Notes under the pieces: model-generated | Seen by the model: the letters and a program-made list of their open reading frames with translations, nothing else | Told to the model about the DNA's origin: nothing | Databases searched by the model: none | Shown: positions 34,884 through 43,391 of the stretch, piece after piece | How positions within the stretch are numbered: the stretch's first letter is position 1 | Layout: each line of letters opens with the position of its first letter | Program-made: the position numbers and the translations under genes | NCBI RefSeq assembly: GCF_009688945.1 | Contig: NZ_AP021874.1 | Span: 6,634,001-6,698,000, forward strand | Direction of reading: 5' to 3' | Source: Desulfosarcina alkanivorans | GTDB taxonomy: Bacteria > Desulfobacterota > Desulfobacteria > Desulfobacterales > Desulfosarcinaceae | Length of the DNA: 64,000 nt

Positions 34884-36181
34884 CAGGCCACCTTGACGGT
34901 CAACTTGTCGCCCAGCATATGGCATTGGGCGGCAATATCGGTGTGGGGGTCAGGCTCAAAGATGACATGGCCCAGCAACCAGGCATCGTAGTCCTGTGGG
35001 GGGCGTTGGATGCGATGGCCGGGTTTGCGGATCAGGTGGATTTCCCGCACACGCGGATCCTTTCCCAGATCGCGGGTGTCGATACCCACCAGCTCGCCCT
35101 CCTTTTCGGCATGCAGCCGCAGCCCCACCATCGGTGGATGCACCGGCAGGGGGCGCACGCCGAGCGGCTGCCGCCGGGCAAAATCGAGCATCAGCTGCAG
35201 GGTGTCCAGGCGGTAGCATCGGCGCACCAGCGACGGCAGGCAGTCCCCGCCGGGCCGGGGGGCCAGCTCCAGAAGGACCATCCTTTTGTCCTTTACGATA
35301 AAGTCCAGCATGCAGACGGCCCGCTCCAGCCCCAGGGCCCGGGCGCTTTGGTACAGGGTCCGTTCGAATTGGCCCGGATCGATCGCTTCGGGCCAGGTGC
35401 CCGGCAGGACGTAGGCCTTGGCCGTTCCGAAAGGATCCTGTGGGAAGCCTATCTTATGGGCCAGACGGATCGGTGTTACCCGGTCGTCCTGCAGCACGAA
35501 ATCACAGCTGTATTCTTCACCGCCGACGAACGTCTCTGCGATAATGGCGGGGGCGCCCCCCGCCAGGGGCTGGTACAGGCGGTGATCCCGGCGGCGCGCC
35601 AGCCCCTGCACGATGCGCCGGTAATGGCGGTCACAATCGTCCTGGCTGTCGCACCTGAAAATCAGCTCGCTGCCGCTGCCGCTCAGGGGTTTCAATACAC
35701 AGGGCCCATCCGTTTGCCGGAAAAAATCGATGGCGTCATCCGCTGAGTCGATCCTGCGAACGTCGGGCGTATCCAGGCCATGTTTCCGCCACAGGACTCT
35801 GGACCGGTTCTTGTCGCGGCAGTTGTCGACCGCCTGCACACCGGGGTAGGGCAGGGTGAACACGCGGGCCAGTCGGGCGGCCAGGGCCATGGACTCGCAG
35901 TCATAACAGGCGATGCCGTCCAGCGCCATGTGCCATTTTTGAAGGTGGCCGGCCAGGGCGTCGCGAACATGGTGCGCATCGGCCAGGTCGCACAGGAGCT
36001 CTTCCTCGGCGGAGGGCGCCGGTTCATCCGCCTCACGCCGTATGGCCGGATCGGTCAGGAACAGGACCTGACCCGGACGGCACCTCCGAAGCCACTGGAT
36101 GTAATCGGCTGTGGTGCCGACAACCAGGACCCGCCGGTCAGCAGGCGGCACAGATTTGCTGCGATGCATAAGCCGGTTCAC
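34883..36181 (-). CDS. ATP-grasp ligase of unknown substrate
   Basis: 432 residues. ATP-grasp fold: N-terminal Rossmann-like part (RVLVVGTTADYIQWLRRC), nucleotide region CVLKPLSGSGSELIF, AETFVGGEEYSCDFVLQD, and the Mg-binding MVLLELAPRPGGD. Members of this class join a carboxylate to an amine or thiol through an acyl phosphate. Substrate unknown. It overlaps the GNAT gene by 44 nt and ends on the decarboxylase start. The start could lie a few codons later (ATG 36169 or a GTG). Confidence 0.87.
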   Translation of the reverse strand: MNRLMHRSKSVPPADRRVLVVGTTADYIQWLRRCRPGQVLFLTDPAIRREADEPAPSAEEELLCDLADAHHVRDALAGHLQKWHMALDGIACYDCESMALAARLARVFTLPYPGVQAVDNCRDKNRSRVLWRKHGLDTPDVRRIDSADDAIDFFRQTDGPCVLKPLSGSGSELIFRCDSQDDCDRHYRRIVQGLARRRDHRLYQPLAGGAPAIIAETFVGGEEYSCDFVLQDDRVTPIRLAHKIGFPQDPFGTAKAYVLPGTWPEAIDPGQFERTLYQSARALGLERAVCMLDFIVKDKRMVLLELAPRPGGDCLPSLVRRCYRLDTLQLMLDFARRQPLGVRPLPVHPPMVGLRLHAEKEGELVGIDTRDLGKDPRVREIHLIRKPGHRIQRPPQDYDAWLLGHVIFEPDPHTDIAAQCHMLGDKLTVKVA

Positions 36182-37109
36182 CCGCGCCGTCGATGCTGAC
36201 GAGCTTCGACATCTGGTAAAGCGGACGGGGGGTCAGGTGGAAGCGGTTCTTCCAGTTGAATTCACCACAAAGGAAATCCACCTCGCGCATCTGCCGGCGG
36301 CAGGCCCATTCCAGGTGGTGGAAATTGATCAGCTTGGCAACCCCGGGAAAACCCTTGCCGGTTCCTCCCGCCACTACCGTATAGATACCGTTCCAGACCG
36401 CGCCGATATCCACCGCGGCAATTTCTCCGCCGACCAGCACCGTGGTCACCCGCAGCAGCTGATGCCGGCTGAGCCATACGACCATGTCTTCGAACGCACC
36501 CAGAAAACGTGGGTCGCTGAAATAGGAGTCGTCACCGAAACCGTCCAGGTTCAGGCGGAACAACCGGTCGACGTCGGACAACGTATCGTAGCGAAAGGAT
36601 ACGCCCCGCCTGTTGAGCCGGTCGATCTCACAGCGGAACTTTTTCCGGGTTTTTCCTGAAAACTGACCCAGATAGCGGGTGAAATCGTAGTCATACTGAG
36701 GCGGCCGAAACAGGTACCCCACCTCGTCCATGGTGACCGATGCATTCTCCGGCAGATACCCGTCGGGGTGCAGATAGCGGATCCGGGCCACATCGGGAAC
36801 TGCCTCCCACAGGGCCTGGAACGATTCTTCATCCGCGGCGAGGATGCGGTTTTGCTCCAGCCAGGTTTTACCGTGCCACAATTCGCCCGGAAAATGCCCG
36901 TAGTAATGCCCTTCATCGATCCAGCTCAGGGCCAGCATCCCGCAGAATTGACCTTTTCTCCTGGCGACAAGCACATGCGGCGCATGCTGGAACCGTTTCT
37001 GGAAACAGGCCCTCACCGGCCACAGGTCAAACAGACACCGTCGGGGCCAGTGCCGCTGCCACAGTCGATGGATTTCTCCCAAATCGGTACAGACGCTGAC
37101 GTCAATCAT
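36138..37109 (-). CDS. GNAT-fold transferase, BioF2/FemAB-like
   Basis: 323 residues. Two GNAT-like halves; the second matches Acetyltransf_6/BioF2 proteins (FSGKTRKKFRCEIDRLNRRG, RVTTVLVGGEIAAVDIGAVW, FPGVAKLINFHHLEWACRR). These resemble FemABX enzymes that use aminoacyl-tRNA or acyl-CoA to build peptide bonds. No signal peptide. It starts 20 nt after the 63-residue peptide gene with a strong AAGGAG site. Confidence 0.8.
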   Translation of the reverse strand: MIDVSVCTDLGEIHRLWQRHWPRRCLFDLWPVRACFQKRFQHAPHVLVARRKGQFCGMLALSWIDEGHYYGHFPGELWHGKTWLEQNRILAADEESFQALWEAVPDVARIRYLHPDGYLPENASVTMDEVGYLFRPPQYDYDFTRYLGQFSGKTRKKFRCEIDRLNRRGVSFRYDTLSDVDRLFRLNLDGFGDDSYFSDPRFLGAFEDMVVWLSRHQLLRVTTVLVGGEIAAVDIGAVWNGIYTVVAGGTGKGFPGVAKLINFHHLEWACRRQMREVDFLCGEFNWKNRFHLTPRPLYQMSKLVSIDGAGEPAYASQQICAAC

Positions 37110-37129
37110 GGCGCGTGCTCCTTACCTCG

Positions 37130-37321
37130 TTATACGTCGGTATCGGGCCAGAACTCATCCTTGACCGTTTTCTGGCGGTGCGACCGTTTGCTTGATCGCT
37201 TCTCACGGTGAGCCACCGTATCCTCAATGTCCTCGACGGGCCTGAACTTGGTCCGCTGGGGCCGCCTGGGGCGGGTGCCGGTTTTGTCTTCATAGCCCTC
37301 GTCGTCTTCCTGCCAGGTCAT
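37130..37321 (-). CDS. 63-residue charged peptide, candidate substrate or carrier
   Basis: First frame of the minus-strand cluster: MTWQEDDEGYEDKTGTRPRR at the N-terminus, a Lys/Arg/Ser-rich middle, and the acidic-aromatic end KTVKDEFWPDTDV. No Cys, no hydrophobic segment. GGAG sits about 10 nt before the ATG, and the stop is 20 nt before the GNAT start. I do not recognise it. Its size, position and distinct C-terminus fit a peptide that the ligase or transferase could extend, as LysW does for LysX, but that is inference. Confidence 0.5.
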   Translation of the reverse strand: MTWQEDDEGYEDKTGTRPRRPQRTKFRPVEDIEDTVAHREKRSSKRSHRQKTVKDEFWPDTDV

Positions 37322-37693
37322 TGCGACTGCATCTCCGTCTTCGGGTTGATTTTATTATTTTTCTTCCGTGAAAGTGTCTTCGCCTTATCACGGATCGTGC
37401 CATAGTCTGAAAAATTATTTAACCCATTTGTATTTCAATATAAAAATGTTTTGCCGTGGCTATCATGCGGAGATTTTTCGGGTAAAATTAAGCATAATTT
37501 TGCCTTTTATTGTATTTTTAGGTATATTAATGCTGATTTTGCCTCCTTTCGTCGATGTCGTGTCGTACCCCAGGATCAAAGGTCGCCGAATTTTCTTTTT
37601 TTAATTATAAATACAGCTTGTTGAAAGTATTATCACCTTGCGAACGCTAATTTGAACGGTTTTTTTCGGTATTATTTTGCTTTTTTTTTGAGA
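37322..37693. other. AT-rich intergenic region
   Basis: About 370 bases much richer in A/T than the surroundings, with T runs and TTAATTATAAATACAG near 37600. It divides the minus-strand peptide cluster from the plus-strand sigma-54 activator and must carry both promoters. No coding frame of protein-like composition. The contrast hints at acquired DNA or a nucleoid-protein binding stretch. Confidence 0.5.
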
Positions 37694-37709
37694 TGGCAGT
37701 ACATTGGCT
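37694..37709 (+). promoter_or_regulatory. Candidate sigma-54 promoter
   Basis: TGGCAGTACATTGGCT has GG and GC separated by exactly 10 nt, the invariant -24/-12 spacing, and matches TGGCAC-N5-TTGC at all but two positions. It ends 47 nt before the sigma-54 activator gene, suggesting autoregulation. Confidence 0.4.
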
Positions 37710-37756
37710 TTCGATCAGAGGCTGTACCATGATTCCGTGAGCGTGGAGGTGCCGGC

Positions 37757-39172
37757 ATGCTTATCCGGGTAGGGGTAGCGATTAAGGACAGTCGCCTGCA
37801 ACGCTATCTGGCAAAGAAACTTTCGGATACCGATGTCCGGGTGGAGGTGTTCGGTCCACCCCGTTCGGTATGGCAGCATGCATTACGCAGCGGTATGGAT
37901 GTCATCGTCATCAGCGACGCCTATGTCCTTCGTCCGATCGAAAACGGCATTGCCATTCTCAACGATCTGCCGGAAAGCCCCACCACGATCATCATTCATG
38001 GCAGCGAATCCCTGGAGGAACACGCCCACCTCGCTGCGGCCGGGGCCGATGTCGTTTTGTACGCGGGCTTGTCGCGAACCCGTCTTTACGAGGCGATCGA
38101 TTCGGCCCTGGAATCCCGACGCCAGTTCATCCAGCGCAAACGCATTGACCGGAGGGGCATTGTCGAACCGAAGATTTCGGACTTTGTCATGGAAAGCCGG
38201 GCCATGCAGGTTTTCATCGAGGACGTCCAGCAGATTATTCCCAGTGACTCCCCCATCCTGCTGACCGGTGAAACCGGTGTCGGCAAGGAGCACCTGGCCA
38301 GGGCCATTCATGCCCAGAGTCCCCGTTCGGTGGGCCCCTTCATTTCCATCAACATGGCGGCCATGCCCGAGAACCTGCTCGAGAGCGAACTGTTCGGCCA
38401 CGAGCAGGGGGCCTTTACGGGTGCGCTGCGCTATCGCCGGGGTGCCTTTGAACTGGCTCACGGAGGAACCATCTTCCTGGATGAAATCGGCGAAATGCCC
38501 CTGCATCTTCAAACCAAACTGCTGCGCGTCCTGCAGGATTATGAAGTCAAACCCCTGGGGGGAGAAAACATTGTCGAACTGGATGTCCGGGTGATCGCCG
38601 CGACCAACCGGGATCTGGAATCGGCTGTCACCCAGGGAACCTTCAGGCAGGACCTGTATTACCGACTGAGCGTGTTGACGCTTACGATACCGCCCCTGCG
38701 CCATCGCAAGGAAGATATTCCCGCAATGGTGAGGCGCTTTACCACCCTGTTTCGCTACAAGATCGGCCGGGAAATCAGCGGTTTTTCCGAACCGGCGCTC
38801 AGCGCCCTGTGCCGCTATGACTGGCCGGGCAACGTGCGCGAATTGATGAACGTTATCGAACGGGCCATCCTCTTGTGCCGCAACCCGGTGATCGGTATGG
38901 CTGAACTGCCCAATGTGTTCCATGGCGATGGGGTTGCCGATGGAACGCCCATGCAGGGAATGATGCTGGAAGCCGACGACCTGTTGAGCAGGACCCTTCC
39001 TGAAATCCAGCAGGAGGTGATGGACAGGGTGACGCGGATTTACCTTGAACGGGTCCTGTCAAAAACAAAGGGCCGGGTCAACCAGGCGGCCCGCATCGCC
39101 GGGATCCATTCCCGGGGCCTTTACAACAAAATGAAGCGGCTGGGCCTGCGAAAAGAGGACTTCAAGCGTTAA
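37757..39172 (+). CDS. Sigma-54-dependent transcriptional activator
   Basis: 471 residues. Receiver-like N-terminus (1-125) with D54 at the usual site (VIVISDAYV) but without the usual acidic pair after strand 1 (VAIKDSRL), so phosphorylation is uncertain. AAA+ domain: Walker A GETGVGKE 171-178, ELFGHEQGAFTGA with GAFTGA at 218-223, Walker B TIFLDEIGEMP. C-terminal Fis-type HTH (KGRVNQAARIAGIHSRGLYN). A competent activator of RNA polymerase-sigma54. Target promoters are unknown; its own upstream region carries a sigma-54-like site. Confidence 0.95.
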   Translation: MLIRVGVAIKDSRLQRYLAKKLSDTDVRVEVFGPPRSVWQHALRSGMDVIVISDAYVLRPIENGIAILNDLPESPTTIIIHGSESLEEHAHLAAAGADVVLYAGLSRTRLYEAIDSALESRRQFIQRKRIDRRGIVEPKISDFVMESRAMQVFIEDVQQIIPSDSPILLTGETGVGKEHLARAIHAQSPRSVGPFISINMAAMPENLLESELFGHEQGAFTGALRYRRGAFELAHGGTIFLDEIGEMPLHLQTKLLRVLQDYEVKPLGGENIVELDVRVIAATNRDLESAVTQGTFRQDLYYRLSVLTLTIPPLRHRKEDIPAMVRRFTTLFRYKIGREISGFSEPALSALCRYDWPGNVRELMNVIERAILLCRNPVIGMAELPNVFHGDGVADGTPMQGMMLEADDLLSRTLPEIQQEVMDRVTRIYLERVLSKTKGRVNQAARIAGIHSRGLYNKMKRLGLRKEDFKR

Positions 39173-39330
39173 TCCGCCGGAGCCTGGCGGCGGATGGATT
39201 TTGGTCGATGGCGGATTCACCGGTTTGGCTTTTCCATCCGGTCCTGCTGTGCTAAAGGAAGCAACGACATGGGACGCGCTGGCTTCTCCTGCCGGTTCTA
39301 CCATCACATACATCCAATGGTGGTCTGGTT

Positions 39331-40365
39331 ATGAAAAAATTATTGGTCAGAGGTGCATCCGGATCTTCCCAGATAATGGTGGGAGAATCCATCGCCAACC
39401 TGAAACGGTATATCGAGGCGCGGCGGACGGTGATCATCACCGACAGCACGGTCGAAGGTCTATACCGGGATCAGTTTCCCGACTGTCCGGTCATTGCCAT
39501 TGGCGTGGGGGAGAAGATCAAAACCCTGGAAACGGTGACGACCATTTTCAGCCGTCTGGTCGACCTGGAGGCGGACCGGTCCACTTTCATCCTGGGCCTC
39601 GGAGGCGGGATCGTCTGCGATATCGCCGGTTTCGCGGCCTCCACGTACATGCGCGGCGCCCGTTTCGGGTTTGTCGCGACCACCCTGCTGGCGCAGGTGG
39701 ATGCCAGCGTGGGGGGCAAGAACGGGGTCAATTTCGGTGGCTATAAGAACATGGTGGGCGTGTTCAATCAGCCCGATTTCGTCATCTGTGACCTGGGGTT
39801 GCTCAAAAGCCTGCCGGTTCGGGAACTGCTTTGCGGTTTTGCCGAAATCATCAAGCACGGGGCCATTGCCGACCCGTCCATGCTGGACTTTCTCGAAAAC
39901 CACCGGGACGCCGCCCTGGATCTGGATGCGGCCATTATCCGGCACCTGGTTTACCGCTCCGTGGAGATCAAGGCCGGGGTGGTCACCCGCGATGAGCGGG
40001 AGCAGGGCGAGCGGCGCAAGCTCAATTTCGGACACACCTTCGGGCATGCCCTTGAAAAGCTGACCGGCATTCCCCACGGTGAAGCCGTGGGCATCGGCAT
40101 GGTGCTGGCCGCCCGGCTGTCCGTCGAAAAAGGCCTGCTGGGCAGAAACGACGCCCGGCGCCTCGAGCGGATCGTCCACAGTTACGGGCTGCCGGTCCGG
40201 CCTCCCGTGGCGGTGTCCGCCATGCTGGCGGCCATGAGAAAAGACAAGAAGCGTGAAGGCGACCGGATCCATTTCGTTTTTCTGGACAGGCCGGGGCATG
40301 CCTGTGTGGAAGATCTGGCGTTCGAGGAACTCTCCCGTCTGGCCAAATCCGCCGGGATCGCATAG
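39331..40365 (+). CDS. aroB: 3-dehydroquinate synthase
   Basis: Second step of the shikimate pathway: DAHP to 3-dehydroquinate, using NAD and a divalent metal. 344 residues. NAD/phosphate region FILGLGGGIVCDIAGFAAST, the loop TTLLAQVDASVGGKNGVN, and metal His in LNFGHTFGHALEK and PHGEAVGIGM are all conserved. The glycosyltransferase starts 14 nt behind it. Confidence 0.95.
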   Translation: MKKLLVRGASGSSQIMVGESIANLKRYIEARRTVIITDSTVEGLYRDQFPDCPVIAIGVGEKIKTLETVTTIFSRLVDLEADRSTFILGLGGGIVCDIAGFAASTYMRGARFGFVATTLLAQVDASVGGKNGVNFGGYKNMVGVFNQPDFVICDLGLLKSLPVRELLCGFAEIIKHGAIADPSMLDFLENHRDAALDLDAAIIRHLVYRSVEIKAGVVTRDEREQGERRKLNFGHTFGHALEKLTGIPHGEAVGIGMVLAARLSVEKGLLGRNDARRLERIVHSYGLPVRPPVAVSAMLAAMRKDKKREGDRIHFVFLDRPGHACVEDLAFEELSRLAKSAGIA

Positions 40366-40378
40366 GAACTCATCCCCG

Positions 40379-41473
40379 ATGCGTTTTCTTTTCATTGAAC
40401 CGTTTTACGGGGGGTCCCACCAGGATTTTGCCCGGGGGCTGGCGGCCCACTCGCGGCACGATATACACCTGATGACGCTTCCCGCCCGGTTCTGGAAGTG
40501 GCGCATGCGCGGTGCCGCCCTTCACTTTGTACGCACCATCGACGACGTGTCCGCCTACGACGGGATCATTACCAGCGGCCTGATGAGCCTGTCCGATTTC
40601 ACCGCCCTGTGCCCCGGCCGCCGCCCGCCGACGCTGGTCTATTTTCACGAAAACCAGTTGACCTATCCGCTGGCGCCGGGGGAACGCATGGACATGCAGT
40701 TCGGTTTTACCGATATCACCACGGCCCTTTGTGCGGACCGGGTCCTGTTCAATTCGCGGTTCCACTACGATCAGTTTTTTGCCGCCCTGCCCGGTTTTAT
40801 CGGCCGGATGCCGGAGTTCAAACCCCACTGGGCCGTCGACGCCATCCGCAAAAAGGCCGGTGTTCTCCACCCCGGGTGCCGTTTTGACGCAGCGCCCGTT
40901 CCCCTTCCACCGCTGCCACCGGGGCCGCCGTTGATCGTCTGGAACCACCGCTGGGAGTTTGACAAGAATCCGGAGGCTTTTTTTACCGCCCTGGACCGTG
41001 TGGACTGCATGGGGATCGACTTCCGGATTGCCCTTTTGGGTGAGAACTACCAGGTCCAGCCAAAGGCGTTTGTCGCCGCCCGATCCCGTTTCGGTGAGAA
41101 GATCGTTCACTACGGGTTCGTCGAATCCCGGGGGGCGTATCAGGAGTGGCTGAAAAAGGGAGCCGCCGTTGTCAGCACCGCCAATCAGGAGAACTTCGGC
41201 ATTTCCGTGGTGGAGGCCATGCGCCACGGCTGCCTGCCGCTGCTGCCGGACCGGCTCTCCTATCCCGAAGTGTTGCCCCCAGAATTCCACGACGCGTTTC
41301 TCTATCGGGGCGAAGATGACCTGGTGGAAAAACTCGCTGAAATCCTGCGGCATCCGGGGCGATTTGCCGGTGACCGGAAGGTGCTTTCCGGGATGATGGC
41401 CCGCCACGCCTGGCCCTCTGTGGTTGAGCGGTATGACCGGGAGCTGGATCTGCTTTCGTCGATGGCGACCTGA
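40379..41473 (+). CDS. DUF3524 glycosyltransferase, tRNA-queuosine mannosyltransferase-like
   Basis: 364 residues. The N-terminus FLFIEPFYGGSHQDFARGLA with HDIHLMTLPARFWKWRMRGA is the DUF3524 signature of GTDC1; the animal member is the queuosine-tRNA mannosyltransferase QTMAN. The C-terminal half is a GT-B donor domain (LIVWNHRWEFDKNPEAFF, VVSTANQENFGISVVEAMRH with the Glu of the EX7E-like motif). By family, it may glycosylate queuosine on tRNA. Bacterial members are less studied, so the substrate is inferred. ATG 40379 is chosen at the start of the conserved domain; the longer frame overlaps aroB. Confidence 0.82.
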   Translation: MRFLFIEPFYGGSHQDFARGLAAHSRHDIHLMTLPARFWKWRMRGAALHFVRTIDDVSAYDGIITSGLMSLSDFTALCPGRRPPTLVYFHENQLTYPLAPGERMDMQFGFTDITTALCADRVLFNSRFHYDQFFAALPGFIGRMPEFKPHWAVDAIRKKAGVLHPGCRFDAAPVPLPPLPPGPPLIVWNHRWEFDKNPEAFFTALDRVDCMGIDFRIALLGENYQVQPKAFVAARSRFGEKIVHYGFVESRGAYQEWLKKGAAVVSTANQENFGISVVEAMRHGCLPLLPDRLSYPEVLPPEFHDAFLYRGEDDLVEKLAEILRHPGRFAGDRKVLSGMMARHAWPSVVERYDRELDLLSSMAT

Positions 41474-41479
41474 TACCGG

Positions 41480-42030
41480 CTTGCGCAGCGGCGATCCCGA
41501 CGCGGCCCAACCCGTCGATCACCTTTTTGACGATGTCATCGAATTTGATGTAGTGCCGGATCAACACGCGGCCGCGTTCGGGGAAGTCGGACTTGCAGTT
41601 GAGAAGATCTTTTCCCGCCTGCACCTCCCTCATCAATTTTTCCCAGCCAACCCAGATTCGCGGCCTTCAACAGCGGATCCCAGAACAGCCTGACCCGTTG
41701 GTTGGTCGGGGCTAATTTTACGCTTCGCTCGGCAAAGGCTGCGGCTTGTTCGATGGGGGGGCAGGTCGAACAACTCCAGGCTGTAATTGAGGGAATAGAG
41801 GCGTGCCAGCATGCTCCATGTCAGTCCGCACTCCGGTTCCTGGGGACACGCTTGCCAGAGGGCATCAAACGTACCGCGAAAGGTTTCTGGTGAGAAACTG
41901 TTCGAAAATCGTTAAAAACGAAGCATCGCCTGGCAGGAGGTGAGTTCCGCAGGGGGCATCCTTATCGCCTCAGGTGACAGGGTCTTGGCAATCACACCGA
42001 TCGGCCGACCATTACCTATACCCCCCCTCA
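41480..42030 (-). pseudogene. C-terminal remnant of TPR protein (cyclase-associated type)
   Basis: Reading the minus strand through at least three frame changes gives a recognisable order of segments: GVIAKTLSPEAIRMPPAEL, TFDALWQACPQEPECGLTWS, MLARLYSLNYSL, AFAERSVKLAPTNQRVRLFW, VQAGKDLLNCKSDFPERGRV and FDDIVKKVIDGLGRVGIA. This resembles the TPR tail of proteins whose N-terminus is often an adenylate cyclase domain. The N-terminal part is gone. A stop (after QAMLRF) and frameshifts show it is not functional. Confidence 0.6.
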
Positions 42031-42051
42031 TGGGAGAAAAAAGGGGTCAAA

Positions 42052-42528
42052 ATGGTGATCATTTTCCGGCCGACGGCCAACGCCGCTGCCGAAGAGAACC
42101 TTTGCCGGCTGAAGAAACTGCTCGGTTTGGATCTCCATGTCAATGAATTCAAGGTCGTGCATGGCAAGTTCGCACTGGATAACAAGGAGATCGCCGTCCT
42201 CAACCGGTCGATGATGCAAATTATGACCGCATACGCTTCCTGTATCGACACGCAGGTATCTGATTTTAATGAAATTCCAATGGGTTCGGACGGGCAGGCC
42301 GGTGGGTCGAAGAAAATACCGGCCCAACCCTTGATTCATGCCCACAATGGTACGACAAGTCCGGACGACGCTTTTGTTTCCGTTCATTACCGGGACCGCT
42401 GGTGCTGGATCGATGATCGGGATGACGATTCAAAATTCATGTTTAATCTTTTGATCGTCCTATTCTCCTTTAAGGAGAGAGGAAGCCCCGATGCCTTTAC
42501 GCCGGTGATAACCGTGCCGGCCAATTGA
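42052..42528 (+). CDS. Hypothetical protein, possibly a truncated remnant
   Basis: 158 residues. The second half looks like a conserved domain I have seen only as hypothetical: LNRSMMQIMTAYASCID, then DAFVSVHYRDRWCWIDDRDD and FNLLIVLFSFKERG, ending PVITVPAN. The N-terminal part looks shortened. It lies head-to-head with a clear pseudogene, so it may itself be decaying. AAAAAAGGGG precedes the ATG. Confidence 0.5.
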   Translation: MVIIFRPTANAAAEENLCRLKKLLGLDLHVNEFKVVHGKFALDNKEIAVLNRSMMQIMTAYASCIDTQVSDFNEIPMGSDGQAGGSKKIPAQPLIHAHNGTTSPDDAFVSVHYRDRWCWIDDRDDDSKFMFNLLIVLFSFKERGSPDAFTPVITVPAN

Positions 42529-42637
42529 AATCCGACTCGTGCATGCGCAAACGAATGCTGCCGGGATTTACGGCTTCAGAGGAGGCCATGGCTGTCTCCT
42601 GGCGAGTCGCCTGATAATCTTAAGAAGAGGAGATTAC

Positions 42638-43222
42638 ATGATGAGAACAACGCGATGGATGGTTTTACCGGTTGCCCTGGTTTTGGCCCTGATTTGCTTC
42701 AATACGGCCCATGCCGACAAATATGCCAGTACGATCAATGTTTTTAAAAAGTCTGATACGGTCGCGCCCTTCTTCGAAGACTGCTACGGTTACGCGGTCT
42801 TTCCCACCGTGGGCAAGGGGGGCATCGGCATCGGCGGTGCATACGGCTCCGGACAGGTGTATGCGCAGGGTGTGCCTACCGGAATCGCCAAACTGTTCAA
42901 AGCGACGTTTGGTTTTCAATTGGGTGGGCAGGCTTTCAGCCAGATGATTTTTTTCGAGGATAAGCGTGCCTTCGAGGAATTTACCGGCGGCAACTTTGAA
43001 TTTGACGCCGGCGTTTCTGCTGTGGCCATCACCGCCGGCGTGCAGGCCAAAGCCGGTACCGAAGGCGCCACGGCCGGAGCCAGCGCCGGTCCGGCCACCG
43101 GTGCACAGGCCGAGACGCGCTATCGCAAAGGGATGGCAGTGTTCGTTCATGCCAAAGGGGGGTTGATGTACGAAGCAACAATCGGCGGGCAGAAGTTCAG
43201 CTATACGGCCAACAAGCAGTGA
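42638..43222 (+). CDS. SYLF (Ysc84/DUF500) lipid-binding domain protein, secreted
   Basis: 194 residues with a Sec signal peptide (MVLPVALVLALICFNTAHA, cleavage before DKYAS). Mature part: YAVFPTVGKGGIGIGGAYGS and LGGQAFSQMIFFEDKRAFEE are SYLF signatures, a domain that binds phosphoinositides/lipids in eukaryotes. The Ala/Gly-rich stretch GTEGATAGASAGPATGAQAE is a loop insert. Likely periplasmic. The start follows AAGAAGAGGAG; the longer upstream frame is rejected. Confidence 0.88.
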   Translation: MMRTTRWMVLPVALVLALICFNTAHADKYASTINVFKKSDTVAPFFEDCYGYAVFPTVGKGGIGIGGAYGSGQVYAQGVPTGIAKLFKATFGFQLGGQAFSQMIFFEDKRAFEEFTGGNFEFDAGVSAVAITAGVQAKAGTEGATAGASAGPATGAQAETRYRKGMAVFVHAKGGLMYEATIGGQKFSYTANKQ

Positions 43223-43391
43223 CGTGCCCACCCATATCAAACACCCCAAATTAAGCCGATGACCCGATCGGTCTTCCGGTGTGTGTGACATTGACACTAC
43301 GGACAGACGTCACTATATTGCCCGTTTAAACGCAACCCGTTCCACGTCCGCGCGCGGCGTGGTTTTTCATTCCATGAACAAGGAGAAGTCA

